DNA of 64,000 nt. It comes from Phycomyces nitens (taxonomy: Eukaryota; Mucoromycota; Mucoromycetes; Mucorales; Phycomycetaceae). The stretch spans positions 4,278,001 through 4,342,000 of the forward strand of contig JAHRBC010000003.1 in the NCBI GenBank assembly GCA_022702545.1, given 5' to 3'. The notes beneath the pieces were generated by a model. It did not search any database, was not told the origin of the DNA, and saw only the letters and a program-made list of their open reading frames with translations. A program made the translations under genes and the position numbers. How positions within the stretch are numbered: the first letter of the stretch is position 1; the number at the start of each line of letters is the position of its first letter. Of the stretch, positions 12,936-24,111 are shown piece by piece.

Positions 12936-13269
12936 GAGAAAAGAGGTCGATTATTGTTACGGTCAGCGCCACTATGAACAAGCAAGCATCAGAAAAAACA
13001 AGAAAAAGGGCCTTGAGCGGATCCTCCTCCTTTTTGTATACAAAAATATTTTCTGATTTTTTTCTTTTTTCTTTTTTTTCACCCCCTGCAGTGTCTCAGG
13101 GAAATCATCATGAGTTCCACAGGCGAATGTGAAAGTCAAGGCTGCGGTCACCAAATAAAAATAAAATGTAAATGTAAATTTATATTTATATTTATATTTA
13201 GAGCCTATCAAACACGTGGCGTCCGTATCAAGTTCGCCTCTTTCTCTCTTTCTCTTATTTTCAATAGCC
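12936..13269. promoter_or_regulatory. Divergent intergenic region upstream of tropomyosin
   Basis: It contains a T-rich tract (13040-13080) and a simple repeat of AAATGT/TTTATA near 13155-13200, followed by a CT-rich leader just before the tropomyosin ATG. No TATA box stands out. Confidence 0.4.
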
Positions 13270-13845
13270 ATGGAGCGATTCCGAGAGGTAACCAAGCATT
13301 TCTTATTCGAATCCACTCTAATGGTCCCTTAGAAAATCCATAGTATTCGCATTGAAGCCGATGCTGCCCAGGCAAGGGCGGCTGAATATGAGGCCAAGGT
13401 CAAGGAACTCGAGCAGACCATGATGGAGCAGGAGCACCAACTCATTTCTCTCAACACCAAGAATGTACAGATGGAGGAGGAGCTCGAGGGTGCGCAGGAG
13501 AAGATCAAGCAGCTCAAGGCTCTCGAGGACGAGGATGGAGATTTAAAGAAAGAAAACGACGCAGCACAGCGCAAGATCACCCTTCTTGAGCAGGAACTCG
13601 AGAACTCTGACAAATCGCTGCGTGAAACCACCAAAAAGTAAGCAATCGATATGTTTTGATGCATATTAACCCCATCTCTTAGTTTCCGTGAGGCAGATGT
13701 CAAGGCAGAGCATTTTGAGCGCAAGGTCCAGCAGCTGGAGAACTTGCTTTTGGAGCAGGAGCGAAAGGGCGAAGAACTCAAACTCAAGAACCATGAATTG
13801 CAGGCCCAGTTGGATGAGTTTAATGCCCAGTTGGATGACATTTAG
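13270..13845 (+). CDS. Tropomyosin
   Basis: Coiled-coil dimer that polymerises along actin cables and controls formin and myosin access. Three exons (13270-13287, 13333-13637, 13683-13845) encode 161 residues, the same length as fission yeast Cdc8 and yeast Tpm2. The first exon is only six codons (MERFRE), joining to KIHSIRIEADAAQARA, the characteristic tropomyosin N-terminus. The whole protein is a continuous heptad repeat rich in E, K, L and A, and ends NAQLDDI. No proline occurs. The tiny first exon is easily missed by gene finders. Confidence 0.93.
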
Positions 13846-14322
13846 GCCTACAATCTCTATAGAATTCTCTTCATATAATCATATAGCCATTTATTTATAC
13901 ATGTAATAAAATCTGTTCATTAACCCCACCCAATGTTGCATGGCCTCCATAATTACCATATCTAATTGTGTATGTGGCACATTTTTGTTTCAAACAATCG
14001 ATAAAAACAAGTATGTATTTGGATTCTGTCAGACATTTTTGTGACACTAGATTGCACAAGCTATATAGGTTGACGTGCCATTGTTTACAATCGATTCATA
14101 ATTCTCCAAATCCAACTGTCATTCTGTGATTTTGTAATTCTGGGATTCTGTAATTCTGTGATTCTCAAGTAGCCCCAATTCACATACATACACACGTGTG
14201 TGTGTGTGTGAGATTTATTATTATAATTTTGTGAATTCGGTCATCCAATTCGGTCCAGCCAACACTCCCATTTTCCCATTTTATTATTATTATTATTATT
14301 CTTCTCTTTCTCCCAATTAACC
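13846..14322. repeat. Intergenic region with short tandem repeats
   Basis: Imperfect copies of ATTCTGTGATT/ATTCTGTAATT run from about 14101 to 14166, followed by an alternating CACACGTGTGTG tract at about 14183-14211 that is self-complementary and could extrude a hairpin. A TTA repeat at about 14281-14300 precedes the J-protein start. No gene seen. Confidence 0.6.
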
Positions 14323-15784
14323 ATGCCAAGAATCGGAACAGACGAAAACCCTGCTGATCTCACATACTATGAGCTCCTCGGCATTCCTACCAATGCTGAC
14401 AAGCTCCAGATAAAAAAAGCTTACCGGTAAGTCTGCCTCACATAACCACCGCAAAAAAAGAAAAAACTAAATATAAACCTCTTTAGAAAACTCGCAATCG
14501 TATGATTACACCTTTGGAGTATGGGCAATGCTCACAACCTCTTTTTCATAGGTCTACCATCCCGATAAGAATCGTGAAGAAGGTGCCGAGGAAAAGGTAG
14601 GATTCAGAGCCCAATTCTTTTCTGCAAAAAAAATAATTGCTCTTCAATGTCTTGGCTTGAATATATATATATGTCCCGGGAATATTAATAAATTGCATCT
14701 CACAAATACATCCAAATTTATATTTTCGACCCTCTTAGTTCAAGGAAATCTCGGAAGCCTACCAAGTCCTCTCTGACCCTCAGTTGAGAGCCCACTACAA
14801 CAAATATGGCAAAGATAGCGAATTGGCTCCTGATGGCGGCTTCACAGATCCTCGTGAATACTTTCAGCAGATGTTTGGTGGCGATGCTTTTAGAAACATC
14901 ATTGGAGATTTGGCAGTTGGAGACATGTTTAGTGAAGACATGAAGGAGGCTGAGGCTGGTGATCCAAAGTCACCTCAAGCTGGAACCGAGGTCGGTAGTC
15001 CAGAAGCCAAGAAGCCAATGGGAATGTCCAAGGAACAAATGGAAAAGATGCACAAACAGCAGCAGGAGAGAGTAAAGACCCTGTCTGAGAAGTTGGTCCA
15101 TAAGCTATCACTCTATACAGAGAGCGAGGCAGATGAGACTGCTGCGGTTGCCTTTCAAGAGCAGATAAAGGTCGAGGCTGAGAAACTCAAGAGTGAGAGT
15201 TATGGCCTTGAACTGTTACACTCCATTGGCGGAATTTATTCCAGTAAAGCTAAGCAATACTTGGGAATGCGTGGAGGAGAATTACCCGGAATATTCCAGA
15301 GCATGAAGCAAAAGAAGCATTTTGTAAAGGAATTGTGGTCTACTGTCAAGAGTGCCATGGACATGAAGGCTGTGGCAGAAATGATAGCAGAGGCAGAAGA
15401 AAAGGGAATGGACCAAGCCGATAAGCTAAAGTTGGAGGAAGAGGCCAGCAATAGGGTAAGTGGTATCAGTGTCAGTGTCTTGAATTGGATATAGTGTTGA
15501 ATATCATTTTGTATTATGTACATATATATATAGGCCTACAAGGCACTTTGGCAGACATCTAAATTCGAAGTCGAGGCAACATTGCGTCAAGTGTGCGATA
15601 CTGTATTGCAAGACAAGGTATGTTGTGTACATCAGACATCTATCCAAACTCACATTTCATAAAGTCTATTGATAATCGGACACGGTACAAGCGTGCAGAG
15701 GCCCTGCGCATGGTTGGCTATATCTATAAGCATGCTGAAGCAAACAAGCCTGTTTCTGAATTGCTAATGAAAAATAAGAAATAA
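14323..15784 (+). CDS. J-domain co-chaperone of the CAJ1/DnaJ-X type
   Basis: Hsp40 protein that stimulates Hsp70 ATPase. Starting MPRIGTDENPADLTYYELLGI, the J domain is spread over several small exons: helix II ends QIKKAYRKLAI, a splice junction falls right before VYHPDKN, which holds the essential HPD, and helix IV reads ISEAYQVLSDPQLR. The large exon (about 14739-15455) continues with GGFTDPREYFQQMFGGDAFRN and a lysine/glutamate-rich DnaJ-X region. Two last exons end with KRAEALRMVGYIYKHAEANK and MKNKK. No zinc-finger or Gly/Phe region is present, so it is class III-like, as in yeast Caj1 and Djp1. Confidence 0.88.
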
Positions 15785-16049
15785 GCTGCACCTCTGAACT
15801 CCTCTCTCCAACGTTAGTCACCACACATATCATTTGTACTTATTATAATCGAGATATTATACAATCTTTCTTACTCTTCAACATACATATATTATCCTCT
15901 AGAATCCCATACTTTATTAGCAACATAATAATAGTAAAAAAGGTACGGTTTTATAAAAACAAACAAAAATAATGTGTAAATATAGAATATAAAATGGCCG
16001 ATATCCTCATTTTGAGTGAAAAAAAAGGGGGATAAAGAGTCTAATTGTT

Positions 16050-19000
16050 CTAGATATCAATGGCTTCTTGGATCAATTGGGATTGTTGTTTACGGAACAA
16101 GGGTCCATTGGCAATTGCTGGTGCAGACAGTGGGCCACGTCCAACATAACCAATCTATTGCAAAACAAGGTCAATGTACATTCAAATTCCTTGTTTTCTT
16201 ACCATCCTTTGAGGCACCAATTGTGCCAAACGAGGGGCCATAAATGAATAGGCTCCAGCATTCTGAGGCTCCTCTTGGCACCACACAAACTCTCCGGCAT
16301 GCTCATACTTTTCAATCTCTTGTTTGATTTGGTCTCTTGGGAACGGGCACAATTCCTTGTAATAAAGGTGTCAAGATACACACACATGCCATGCCATGCC
16401 TTGTTCTTGTATTCTTACCTCAATGCGCACAAGGGCTACACGCTCGTCCAGTCCTCGTTCGGTTTTCTCCTTTGCAAGATCATAATAGAGTTTTCCAGAC
16501 ACAAACACAACCTTTTCAACCATATCTGGGTTGTTGGTAGTTGGATCCTCAAGAACCGGTTTAAATGAGGTACCGGGTGCCATATCTTCAAACGAACTAA
16601 CCGCGAGCTAGATGAACAAGACAAGTGCAATGAGTTTAATTAAATGCGCAAATGTATGCAGGCCCATCAGTAATCTAAATTAAAAAATAATAATAAATAT
16701 AAATATAAATATTACCGGAGATTTCAAGAGGCTTTTGGGTGAGATTACTACCAAAGGCTTCCTGAAGCTGCGTGCCATCTAAAGCAACATCAATATGGTT
16801 TATTAGCATGTGCATCTAATTATCCCTCAACTCCATTACCTGGCGTCGTAGGACATGGAAATACTGGCTGGGTGTCGTGCAGTTTACGACATGCCAGTTT
16901 GGAGGGGAGTGATAGGTTTCGTCTACATTAAAAGGAGCATTGCTCATCTACAAGTAATAAATTAGCTTGTAGTTTTGCTCCTAAAATGCAAATTGAGTTG
17001 GCTAGATTACCTGCAAGAACCGCTCAATTCTGCTCGAAGAATGCTCTGGTCCAGCACCATCTTGTCCATGAGGCAACAGTAGAACCATACCACTCTGTCG
17101 AAGCCACTTTTCTTCACCACTAGAGATAAAGGTGTCTAGGATGATTTGAGCACCATTGAAAAAGTCTCCAAATTGAGCTTCCCAGATAACAAGATTCTTT
17201 GGAGATTCGATAGACATGCCATATTCAAAGCCCATTACAGCAAACTCTGACAATGGGCTGTTTGCAACCTAGAGGTTATCCTTGTTAATTTTGGTATCAA
17301 AGTATAAGAGCAAGTATTACCTCTAGGAATCCCTGGCCAGCTTCCATTTCATTCAATGGAATGACTGCAGCCTCGGTTTCTTGGCAGACAAACATGGCAT
17401 GGCGTTGAGAGAACGTGCCTCTTCCGACATCCTGGCCAGAGATACGTACACCATAGCCTTCCTTGAGGAGCGAGCCAAATGCCATTGCTTCAGCTGTAGC
17501 CCAGTCCAGACCTTTGCCTTGGTCAATTTTCTTGAGGCGGGAATCCATGTGGTATTTCTTGAGACGGGGATGGACCTTGACAGAACCAGGGGGGGTGACC
17601 GACTGACGGCCAATTGCAGCCAGCAGATCAGAGGCCACACCAGTATCAACTACCTCTTGACGACCGGTTGTAGGATGATCCATGGACTTCCAGTTATTCT
17701 GGAGGTGGACAGATTCATTGGGTGTATAGGTCTCGGATGCCTTGAGACTATTTTCAAGTGCCTCTGTCTGGGCCTTTCTGACTGATTCGGCTTCTTCTTC
17801 AGACGCAAGAACCTTTTCATCAAGAAGCTTTTGCTCATACAACTTGGGAACAGATGTACGGTGACGAATGGTGTTGTACATGTTTGGTTGAGTAAATCCA
17901 GGTTCATCAAGCTCATTGTGTCCCCAACGACGATAGCACATCAAGTCAAGGATTATGTCCTACAGGAGATCTGAAATTAGGCCCATGAATAATTGGAATA
18001 ATAGACACATTTACCTTTCTAAACTTGTTTCTGTATTCAAATACAACGTCCATTGCACGGGCAACATCTTCAGGATAGTCACCGTTAACATGGACTACAG
18101 GAACATTGATCATCTTTCCGATATCTGAGCAATAGGCTGATGAACGAGCATTCTGAGCGGGTGTAGTATATCCCAACTGGTTATTGACCACAATGTGAAT
18201 CGATCCTCCGGATGAATAATGGGGCAAATTGGAGAGGCAAAGAGATTCGGTTACAATTCCCTGGCCAGAGAATGCCTAGGAAGAACTGAATCAGTACTTG
18301 TTGATAATGCAGTACAGTAGACCTACAGCGTCTCCGTGAATCTGAACACACATCACTCGATCACCGAGATTGCATGAGTCGTCTGCTTTGGACAAGAGGT
18401 CGGTCTGCTTTGCACGGGCCTTTCCCATGGCAACTGGGTTGATGGCCTCGAGATGGGAGGGGTTGTGAAGCAGAGATACATGAAGAGGCTTTCCATCATA
18501 CATCAAATCAGGATTGTTGACTAGAATATACATATGAGACAAAGGATTCTCTCTTATAAACCAATAAACCTACCCAAGTGAGAAATCACATCTCCAGAAC
18601 CAAACGTATCTTTGGGCAACTCGGTGTTTCCTTTCATCTTGCTGAACAAGGCAGCCTGGGGATACTCCAGCAAATCACACAGGAGGTTGAGACGACCACG
18701 ATGGGGCATTCCTACAACTACATCCTCGACACCAGCTAACCACAAGTGTCAGCAAACGACATGATGATACCTGTGGTCCATACCTTTTGCAGACAATGAA
18801 AATAGTCGGTCGAGGGCCACCATCATACTCTCACCACCCTCGAGACCATATCGCTTCACATTAGGGAACTTCTTGGCCAAGAAATGATCAAAGGTCTACT
18901 CAAGACATTAGCCACATTTCTATACAAGAGAGTTGCAACTTGCCTCGGACTTGGTCAGCAACTGATGGATTCTCCTCTTCTGGTCTTTTGTCAACTGAGG

Positions 19001-19628
19001 CTTATTCCAGGACTCAACTGCATGGTACCACCAGCGTCTCTCGCTTGCAGACTAGAGTATATTACTAAGCATATGTACAAGACATTGGCTTTACTTACTG
19101 GAGAATGCATAAATTCATAGGCAATATTTCCACAATACACTGAATTCAAGTGGTTGATGATTGTCTCTGTGTCAGCCTCTTGCTTTGCCGAGGAATCTTG
19201 TTTTGATTCGGTCACATGGAGTATACCAGCCAGGGGATGGACTTGCTTGCTGTCTGTGATACCATACCGCTCTGGCTTCAAGGCTAGCACAGCTCTTTAG
19301 ATAACAGTAAAGCAAAATGAGGGGGGCAGAAACCGTGAGAAAAAAAAAGATTAATTCATTCATTTTTTTTGGCTTGTTAAATTACTTACTCGCGTTGCAT
19401 TATGTCCAAGGGATCCAGATGAGCACCTCGATGGCCGTGGGTTCTGTAGGCCTGGACCATACGCAGCAGGCTGCCACCTTCCTTGCGACTGGCGAGCTCA
19501 CTCTCGGTGTAATCTGGCATCTTGTACTCTTTTGGGATCCGATAGCCATATACACCCTTGTCATGATAAAGACGACGGGTACTCAGCACAGACTTGGATG
19601 ACTTGGCGAGTCTCTGGAAGCGCAACAT
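16050..19628 (-). CDS. DHTKD1: Mitochondrial thiamine-dependent E1 dehydrogenase, DHTKD1 (2-oxoadipate) type
   Basis: E1 subunit that decarboxylates a 2-oxo acid with thiamine diphosphate. The ATG at 19626-19628 starts a mitochondrial presequence ([19 protein letters not shown]) followed by GVYGYRIP, the DHTKD1 hallmark start, and [15 protein letters not shown]. Conserved blocks follow in order: [95 protein letters not shown] and [13 protein letters not shown]. The C-terminus reads [17 protein letters not shown] and ends AIDI. Compared with the 2-oxoglutarate dehydrogenase E1, it lacks the long N-terminal extension, which favours the 2-oxoadipate enzyme of lysine and tryptophan catabolism. 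About ten introns interrupt it. Confidence 0.9.
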
Positions 19629-21769
19629 TTTTTTTCGGAATGGAAAAGAAAGAAAAGGAAAGAAAGATTGTAGCTTGTTTAAATTCTATCAAGAGTTTGA
19701 TCCCTCGTTCGAGCACTCGACGTCTCTCGGGAGAGTACCAATGGGTCCAATTAACCCACGGTCACCTGATTCACAGGTATTTCTGGTGTGGTAAGTATGG
19801 AAATAATTGGAGAAGGGGTGCAACACAGATAGGTCTTTACACGATCGGGATCTTGAAGTTCCTAAAAAGGTGTTTTCTATCGATAGCAAAGAATAATAAT
19901 AATAGCCGCCAGTTAAGATGAGAGATGGGAGTAACTTGGAATGATTGTGTGTTTGCTAGCTTATTCGTTTTGGGTATTGCAAAAAAGCTTGCAACCCAAA
20001 TGTATCAAAAGATACCAAGAAATGGCCATGTAGAAATATATATATATATATACAAAACTTTATTTGTTGGCATAGCAACAGGATCATTTCTATAAATATA
20101 CTATGTTTATTACAGTGTTTCTACTTTAGATTGAGACGATATTAGTTTTTTTTTGGACAAACAAGAAAGAGAATTGAGACACAAAAGAATAAAATTCGGT
20201 CAAGGGAATTTAGTAAAGGTAAAGATGGCTAGAATGTTCTTTACCTGTAAGCATCTTTAAGTTCGCCCATCAGAGTGAGGAATAACCACGTTTGTTGTGG
20301 CGCTTTGTGCTTTTGTTGTTGTTGTTCTTGGTCGAGAACTGAAGATTTCTGGCCTACCATTGCCACTCCAAATATTCTGCACAATATAGAGCATGTTTCT
20401 TGCTGCAATGGCATCCTTATTCCAAAAAAAAATTACAGTTTTTGCAAACTAACATTGGATCGGTATGTCTTTAGTCTTACAGGAGTTGCAAGCCTACAAA
20501 ATCAATATTGAATATAAAGAATAAAAAGAAGTGCACAAGTACCTTTAAAGTGGTAAATTCATTGAGGTCCAAAAGGTACAATTATCCAATCTTTTGCTTT
20601 ACAAGAAAATACTTGTAGATTTTCTCGGATACTCTATGCTGTGTGCAAAATCTGACACTTTATTTGTTTGTAAGTCCATCTCCAAAGACAATTAAAGGCG
20701 GTTTAGAAACGTCTCTGGTTCTAAAAACACGTCGATGAGAGTTTCTGTGATATGTTAAATTACTATGAGATGGGATACAAACAGCAAGTAATTGTCTTAT
20801 TACCTTGGTTGGACATTTTGGTGTGTACTTTCAGAGTTCCGTCTGTTTGTTATACGGTATCTCTTCTTCCAGGATCCACCATACACACTTGTAAGTCCTC
20901 TGTAATTTTCTGAATATTAAAATCGTTTGTTGTGAGCTTAACAGAATCGAGAGGATCATTTGTGGTCCGTCTTTCAAACGATATCTTCACAGTAAATGGT
21001 CATGTACGATGTTCTTTATTGCCGTTATGGAAAGATCCTAGAATTTGATATAAGCTTATCATATATAAATGTAAATATAATAATAATAATAATAATATCT
21101 TACCCTGAAATTCGCTCTTGTTATATAGATAAAATAGTTTTCTACATAGTAGTTGCAATAGTCTTGCATGCATAATATACTACCGCACCATAGTTCTTAA
21201 TGCCCTTTATTTTATTTTTTAGTAATTAATCTCTTGTCGTCTACTAGTGTTGGAATCAATGATTCTTACTGCTTTCTTTATACCCATAGCCATAAACTCT
21301 ACTTCTTTGACTAAAGAATAAATGTTTAAAAGGGCAGTTATCTAGAGACACTATTTTTTTTTAGAATTGTTAATGGATGTAATTACATTTTATTAATCTT
21401 TATGGCCTTTGCCTTTATTCCAAACGTCAAACTATAAATTACTATAAACTTCATTTCAAGCCTTTTATCAGATAAATATCTACTCATTTCAACTACAAAT
21501 CAACAGAGATACTACGAGAACCAAAAAAAAACACACTGAGTAATTCAATTAATTAAACTATACCAATTGTGCTATTAATTAAGCCTAGCAACATCTCTTG
21601 TTTATTCACTTTGTATTTGATCAACAATTTCATTTTGCATTAACCGACAATTACCTTTTTTGGTAATCGGCAATATCCACCGGGCCGGACTGTATAACCA
21701 AGTGACTCTTGGCTTGCCTTGTTTTGCGGAGATGATAAAGCTCAATGAGCCAACGAATACCAGAACTTG
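19629..21769. other. Intergenic region holding the Fanzor relic
   Basis: The first 600 bases are the leader side of the DHTKD1-type gene and AT-rich spacer. 20257-21190 carries a broken Fanzor-type gene on the minus strand. The last 500 bases are AT-rich and lead to the ankyrin gene. No clear terminal inverted repeats were seen by eye around the relic. Confidence 0.6.
20257..21190 (-). pseudogene. Broken Fanzor-type (TnpB-related) RNA-guided nuclease gene
   Basis: Read on the minus strand with three or four apparent introns, fragments of one Fanzor protein occur in the right order. An N-terminal piece (SFHNGNKEHRT, then PFTVKISFERR) is followed by the RuvC-I block MVDPGRRD (about 20860-20884), KPPLIVFGDGLTNK (about 20665-20707), the RuvC-II block LLDLNEF (about 20555-20575) and the first zinc-ribbon pair CNSC. 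The second pair (VCKNC) sits in a shifted frame. RuvC-III FWNKDAIAARNM (about 20390-20425) and IWSGNGRPEIF follow. In-frame stops lie at 21000-21002, 20850-20852, 20660-20662, 20582-20584 and 20449-20451, and a nine-A run at 20424-20432 shifts the frame. A stretch after RuvC-I seems deleted. It is clearly inactive as a protein. Confidence 0.8.
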
Positions 21770-22954
21770 ATGGATTTACTAACAGGAATCAAGCGATCTT
21801 CAACTGATGACAGCGAGGCCTCTCTTCAAGGCACAAGTAAAAAGCAACATCTCTCGAGACCAAAGGCTCCTCTCTGGGAAGCCATAACTTTAAACTATCT
21901 CGACATCAAAGCTCTCTTTCAACACATTCGATCTGATCCAGACCTCACTGTGCGCAATCCGGAAAACTATGGCCTCTTGTACCTTGCCATCAAGAATGAA
22001 AACATGGAAGCCATTCGACTCTTGTTGCTACAGCCTTCAATTCGTGTTAATGAACCCCATGGTCCCAATCAAGAACTTGCTCTTCATTGTGCTGTAAATT
22101 CAGATCTTGTGGATGCTGTCGAGCTATTGATCGAACATGGGTCCGTTTTGGACCTTGAAGATTCACTTGGTCATACTGCACTTACCAACAGTCTGTTTAC
22201 AAGGTCTCTTTCATGTTTACAGCTGCTAATTCAAGCTGGAGCATCTGTAACACAGCAAGATCATTATGGAAATACGCCCGTGCATTTCGCCATCACAAAC
22301 CAATTCCCAGAGGCTCTTGACCTCTTGGTCGCTTCCCCTCTAGTCAACATTGACCAGCCCAATAAGCGTGGCCTGTCTCCCCTTGCACTGGCCATCAGCC
22401 TTGGGTACAGTAGACTGGTTGCCCGCCTGTTAGAACTGGGAGCAAATATAGACCAGCGGACAAGATTTGCGACTGTACTCCATCATGCAGTCTATTGGAA
22501 TCGTTTTGATGCTGTCCAGGCTCTGGTAGAACGAGGATGTCAGCTCAATGTAATCAACCTGGCTGAAGAGACACCACTGCTATTGGCAGTTCAACACAGG
22601 AAGACTGATATTGTGCAATACTTGCTCCAGAATGGGGCCAATCCATGCTACAGTGATCAGGACGCAACACATACCAGCAATCTTCCTTTGCTCTACGCTG
22701 CCAACCATGGCTTAACCGACCTCTGCAAACTGTTGCTGACAGACTCCACATCGACATACTTTCTCAAAACCGCAATTGATATGAGTGAGCGCGCTGGGTT
22801 TCCAATAACAGCCCAAACACTCTTACTCAAATATCAGGAACGCATAAACACCACCAATAACTTAAAGACCCACGAATCGCCGATTCCAGTATCAGATCAA
22901 GACTTTAGTTCAATGGTGTATGCGTTTAGTGACGACGACGCACACCATCAATAA
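21770..22954 (+). CDS. Ankyrin-repeat protein
   Basis: Single exon of 394 residues from the ATG at 21770. After a short Ser/Lys-rich N-terminus, about eight ankyrin repeats run from residue 45 to 330. Typical pieces are ENYGLLYLAIKNENMEAIRLLL, QELALHCAVNSDLVDAVELLI, DHYGNTPVHFAITNQFPEALD, KRGLSPLALAISLGYSRLV and AEETPLLLAVQHRKTDIVQYLL. No catalytic or membrane domain is visible, so it is probably a protein-binding scaffold; the partner is unknown. The C-terminus ends in an acidic and histidine-rich stretch (SDDDAHHQ). It is convergent with RPL43. Confidence 0.85.
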   Translation: MDLLTGIKRSSTDDSEASLQGTSKKQHLSRPKAPLWEAITLNYLDIKALFQHIRSDPDLTVRNPENYGLLYLAIKNENMEAIRLLLLQPSIRVNEPHGPNQELALHCAVNSDLVDAVELLIEHGSVLDLEDSLGHTALTNSLFTRSLSCLQLLIQAGASVTQQDHYGNTPVHFAITNQFPEALDLLVASPLVNIDQPNKRGLSPLALAISLGYSRLVARLLELGANIDQRTRFATVLHHAVYWNRFDAVQALVERGCQLNVINLAEETPLLLAVQHRKTDIVQYLLQNGANPCYSDQDATHTSNLPLLYAANHGLTDLCKLLLTDSTSTYFLKTAIDMSERAGFPITAQTLLLKYQERINTTNNLKTHESPIPVSDQDFSSMVYAFSDDDAHHQ

Positions 22955-23099
22955 ACCCAACAATTTTAATCCTTTTTATATTTAAATTTATATATATGTT
23001 TGTGTGTTATGTGCTTTTTTATTTTTTTACTTATTTTACAATAAATGAATTAACAGAAAACACATGCGACAGGCGAGCAAAAATAAGCATTAAAGATGC

Positions 23100-23648
23100 T
23101 TAGATCTCGGCCAACTCGCGGAGACGACGGACAGTGGAGCGGACAGTGGCAGCAGCAGTGGTCCTATAAACACATTTAATATCGACTAGAGAGACTCGGT
23201 AGTAAGAACTTACGAGACGGTGTAGGCACCACCAGCCATGGTCTTCTTGCAGCCCTTGCACTTCCAGATACCGACGGCGGTACGCTTGACAGCGTCCTTA
23301 CCGCAGAAAGTACAGGTGTACTTGGCGTGCTGGGTGATTTCCATCTTCTTCACCTGCTTTCTGAGGGAGGCACCATAACGGGTACCGTACTTTCCGGTGA
23401 TTCCAACCTTCTTGGTGCGCTTGGCCTAATCCAATTGAATGTATTGTCGAATAAGAGTAGCATACGATAGTTGGCCGATGAATGGATAGATAGATAGATG
23501 GATGGATGGATGGGTGTGTATGATTGGATGGATGTATGGATAGATGATATGAATAGACAGATTGATGAGTATTTGTGATGTTGCAGATCGCGTCCTCGTT
23601 GTCGCCCTCACGCTACATGAGGTGATGCATTTGCTTATACTGTACCAT
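23100..23648 (-). CDS. RPL43: 60S ribosomal protein eL43 (L37A)
   Basis: Zinc-binding protein of the large ribosomal subunit. Exons on the minus strand: 23646-23648 (the ATG alone), 23214-23425 and 23100-23163, giving 92 residues. The product reads [20 protein letters not shown], then the CxxC pairs YTCTFCGK and WKCKGCKK that hold zinc, and ends [10 protein letters not shown]. The first exon placement follows from the lack of a methionine before AKRTKK and from an ATG directly followed by GTACAG at 23640-23648. Other ATGs followed by a donor were not seen nearby. The 220 bp first intron holds GATA/GATG tandem repeats. Confidence 0.9.
23485..23560 (+). repeat. GATA/GATG tetranucleotide repeat inside RPL43 intron 1
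   Basis: Tandem GATA units change into GATG units and then a degenerate copy. The array lies wholly inside the first intron of RPL43, so length changes should not alter the protein. Confidence 0.75.
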
Positions 23649-24111
23649 TTCGCAATTAGGATTGTCAAAGAGGAGGAACTCTAAGCTTCTCGGCACCAAA
23701 GCCAATTTGATGGGAGCCCTTCCCCCGACCAAAAAGGAAGTCCCAGTCACACTCTTTGCCTTTTTTTATTTCTCCGACACGGTAGACCGAAACTGGTTTA
23801 TTAGGTTACTACTTGCACTGCAATAAGGCCTAATTGATTTAGCTTTAGAGATAAAAGCAACTATCAGATCTTTATGGGTAAAAAATGCCAATTAAGTCAT
23901 GTTATTTATGATTTACTGGTAAACCATTTCTCTATTTTGTACACAAAATACAGATTGCGGGATTTCAATAATGTCCAAGGACGCTTGAAATGCTTCCACC
24001 GGGCCTCTTTGTGGGCTGGTAGAAGCGTGGTCCGGGCCGGGGAACAAAAGTAGCCTGGCCATGCTCACCAACGGCTTCTTTCTCTTACTCTTGCTGTAAC
24101 TATCTGTCTCA
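23649..24111. promoter_or_regulatory. Bidirectional promoter between RPL43 and RPL35
   Basis: The two ribosomal protein genes start head to head 463 bp apart, which is suited to joint regulation. Motif content is not distinctive by eye; there is a GC-richer patch (about 24000-24045) with two GGGCC cores (CCGGGCC, one present as CCGGGCCTC). No TATA box is obvious. Confidence 0.5.
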
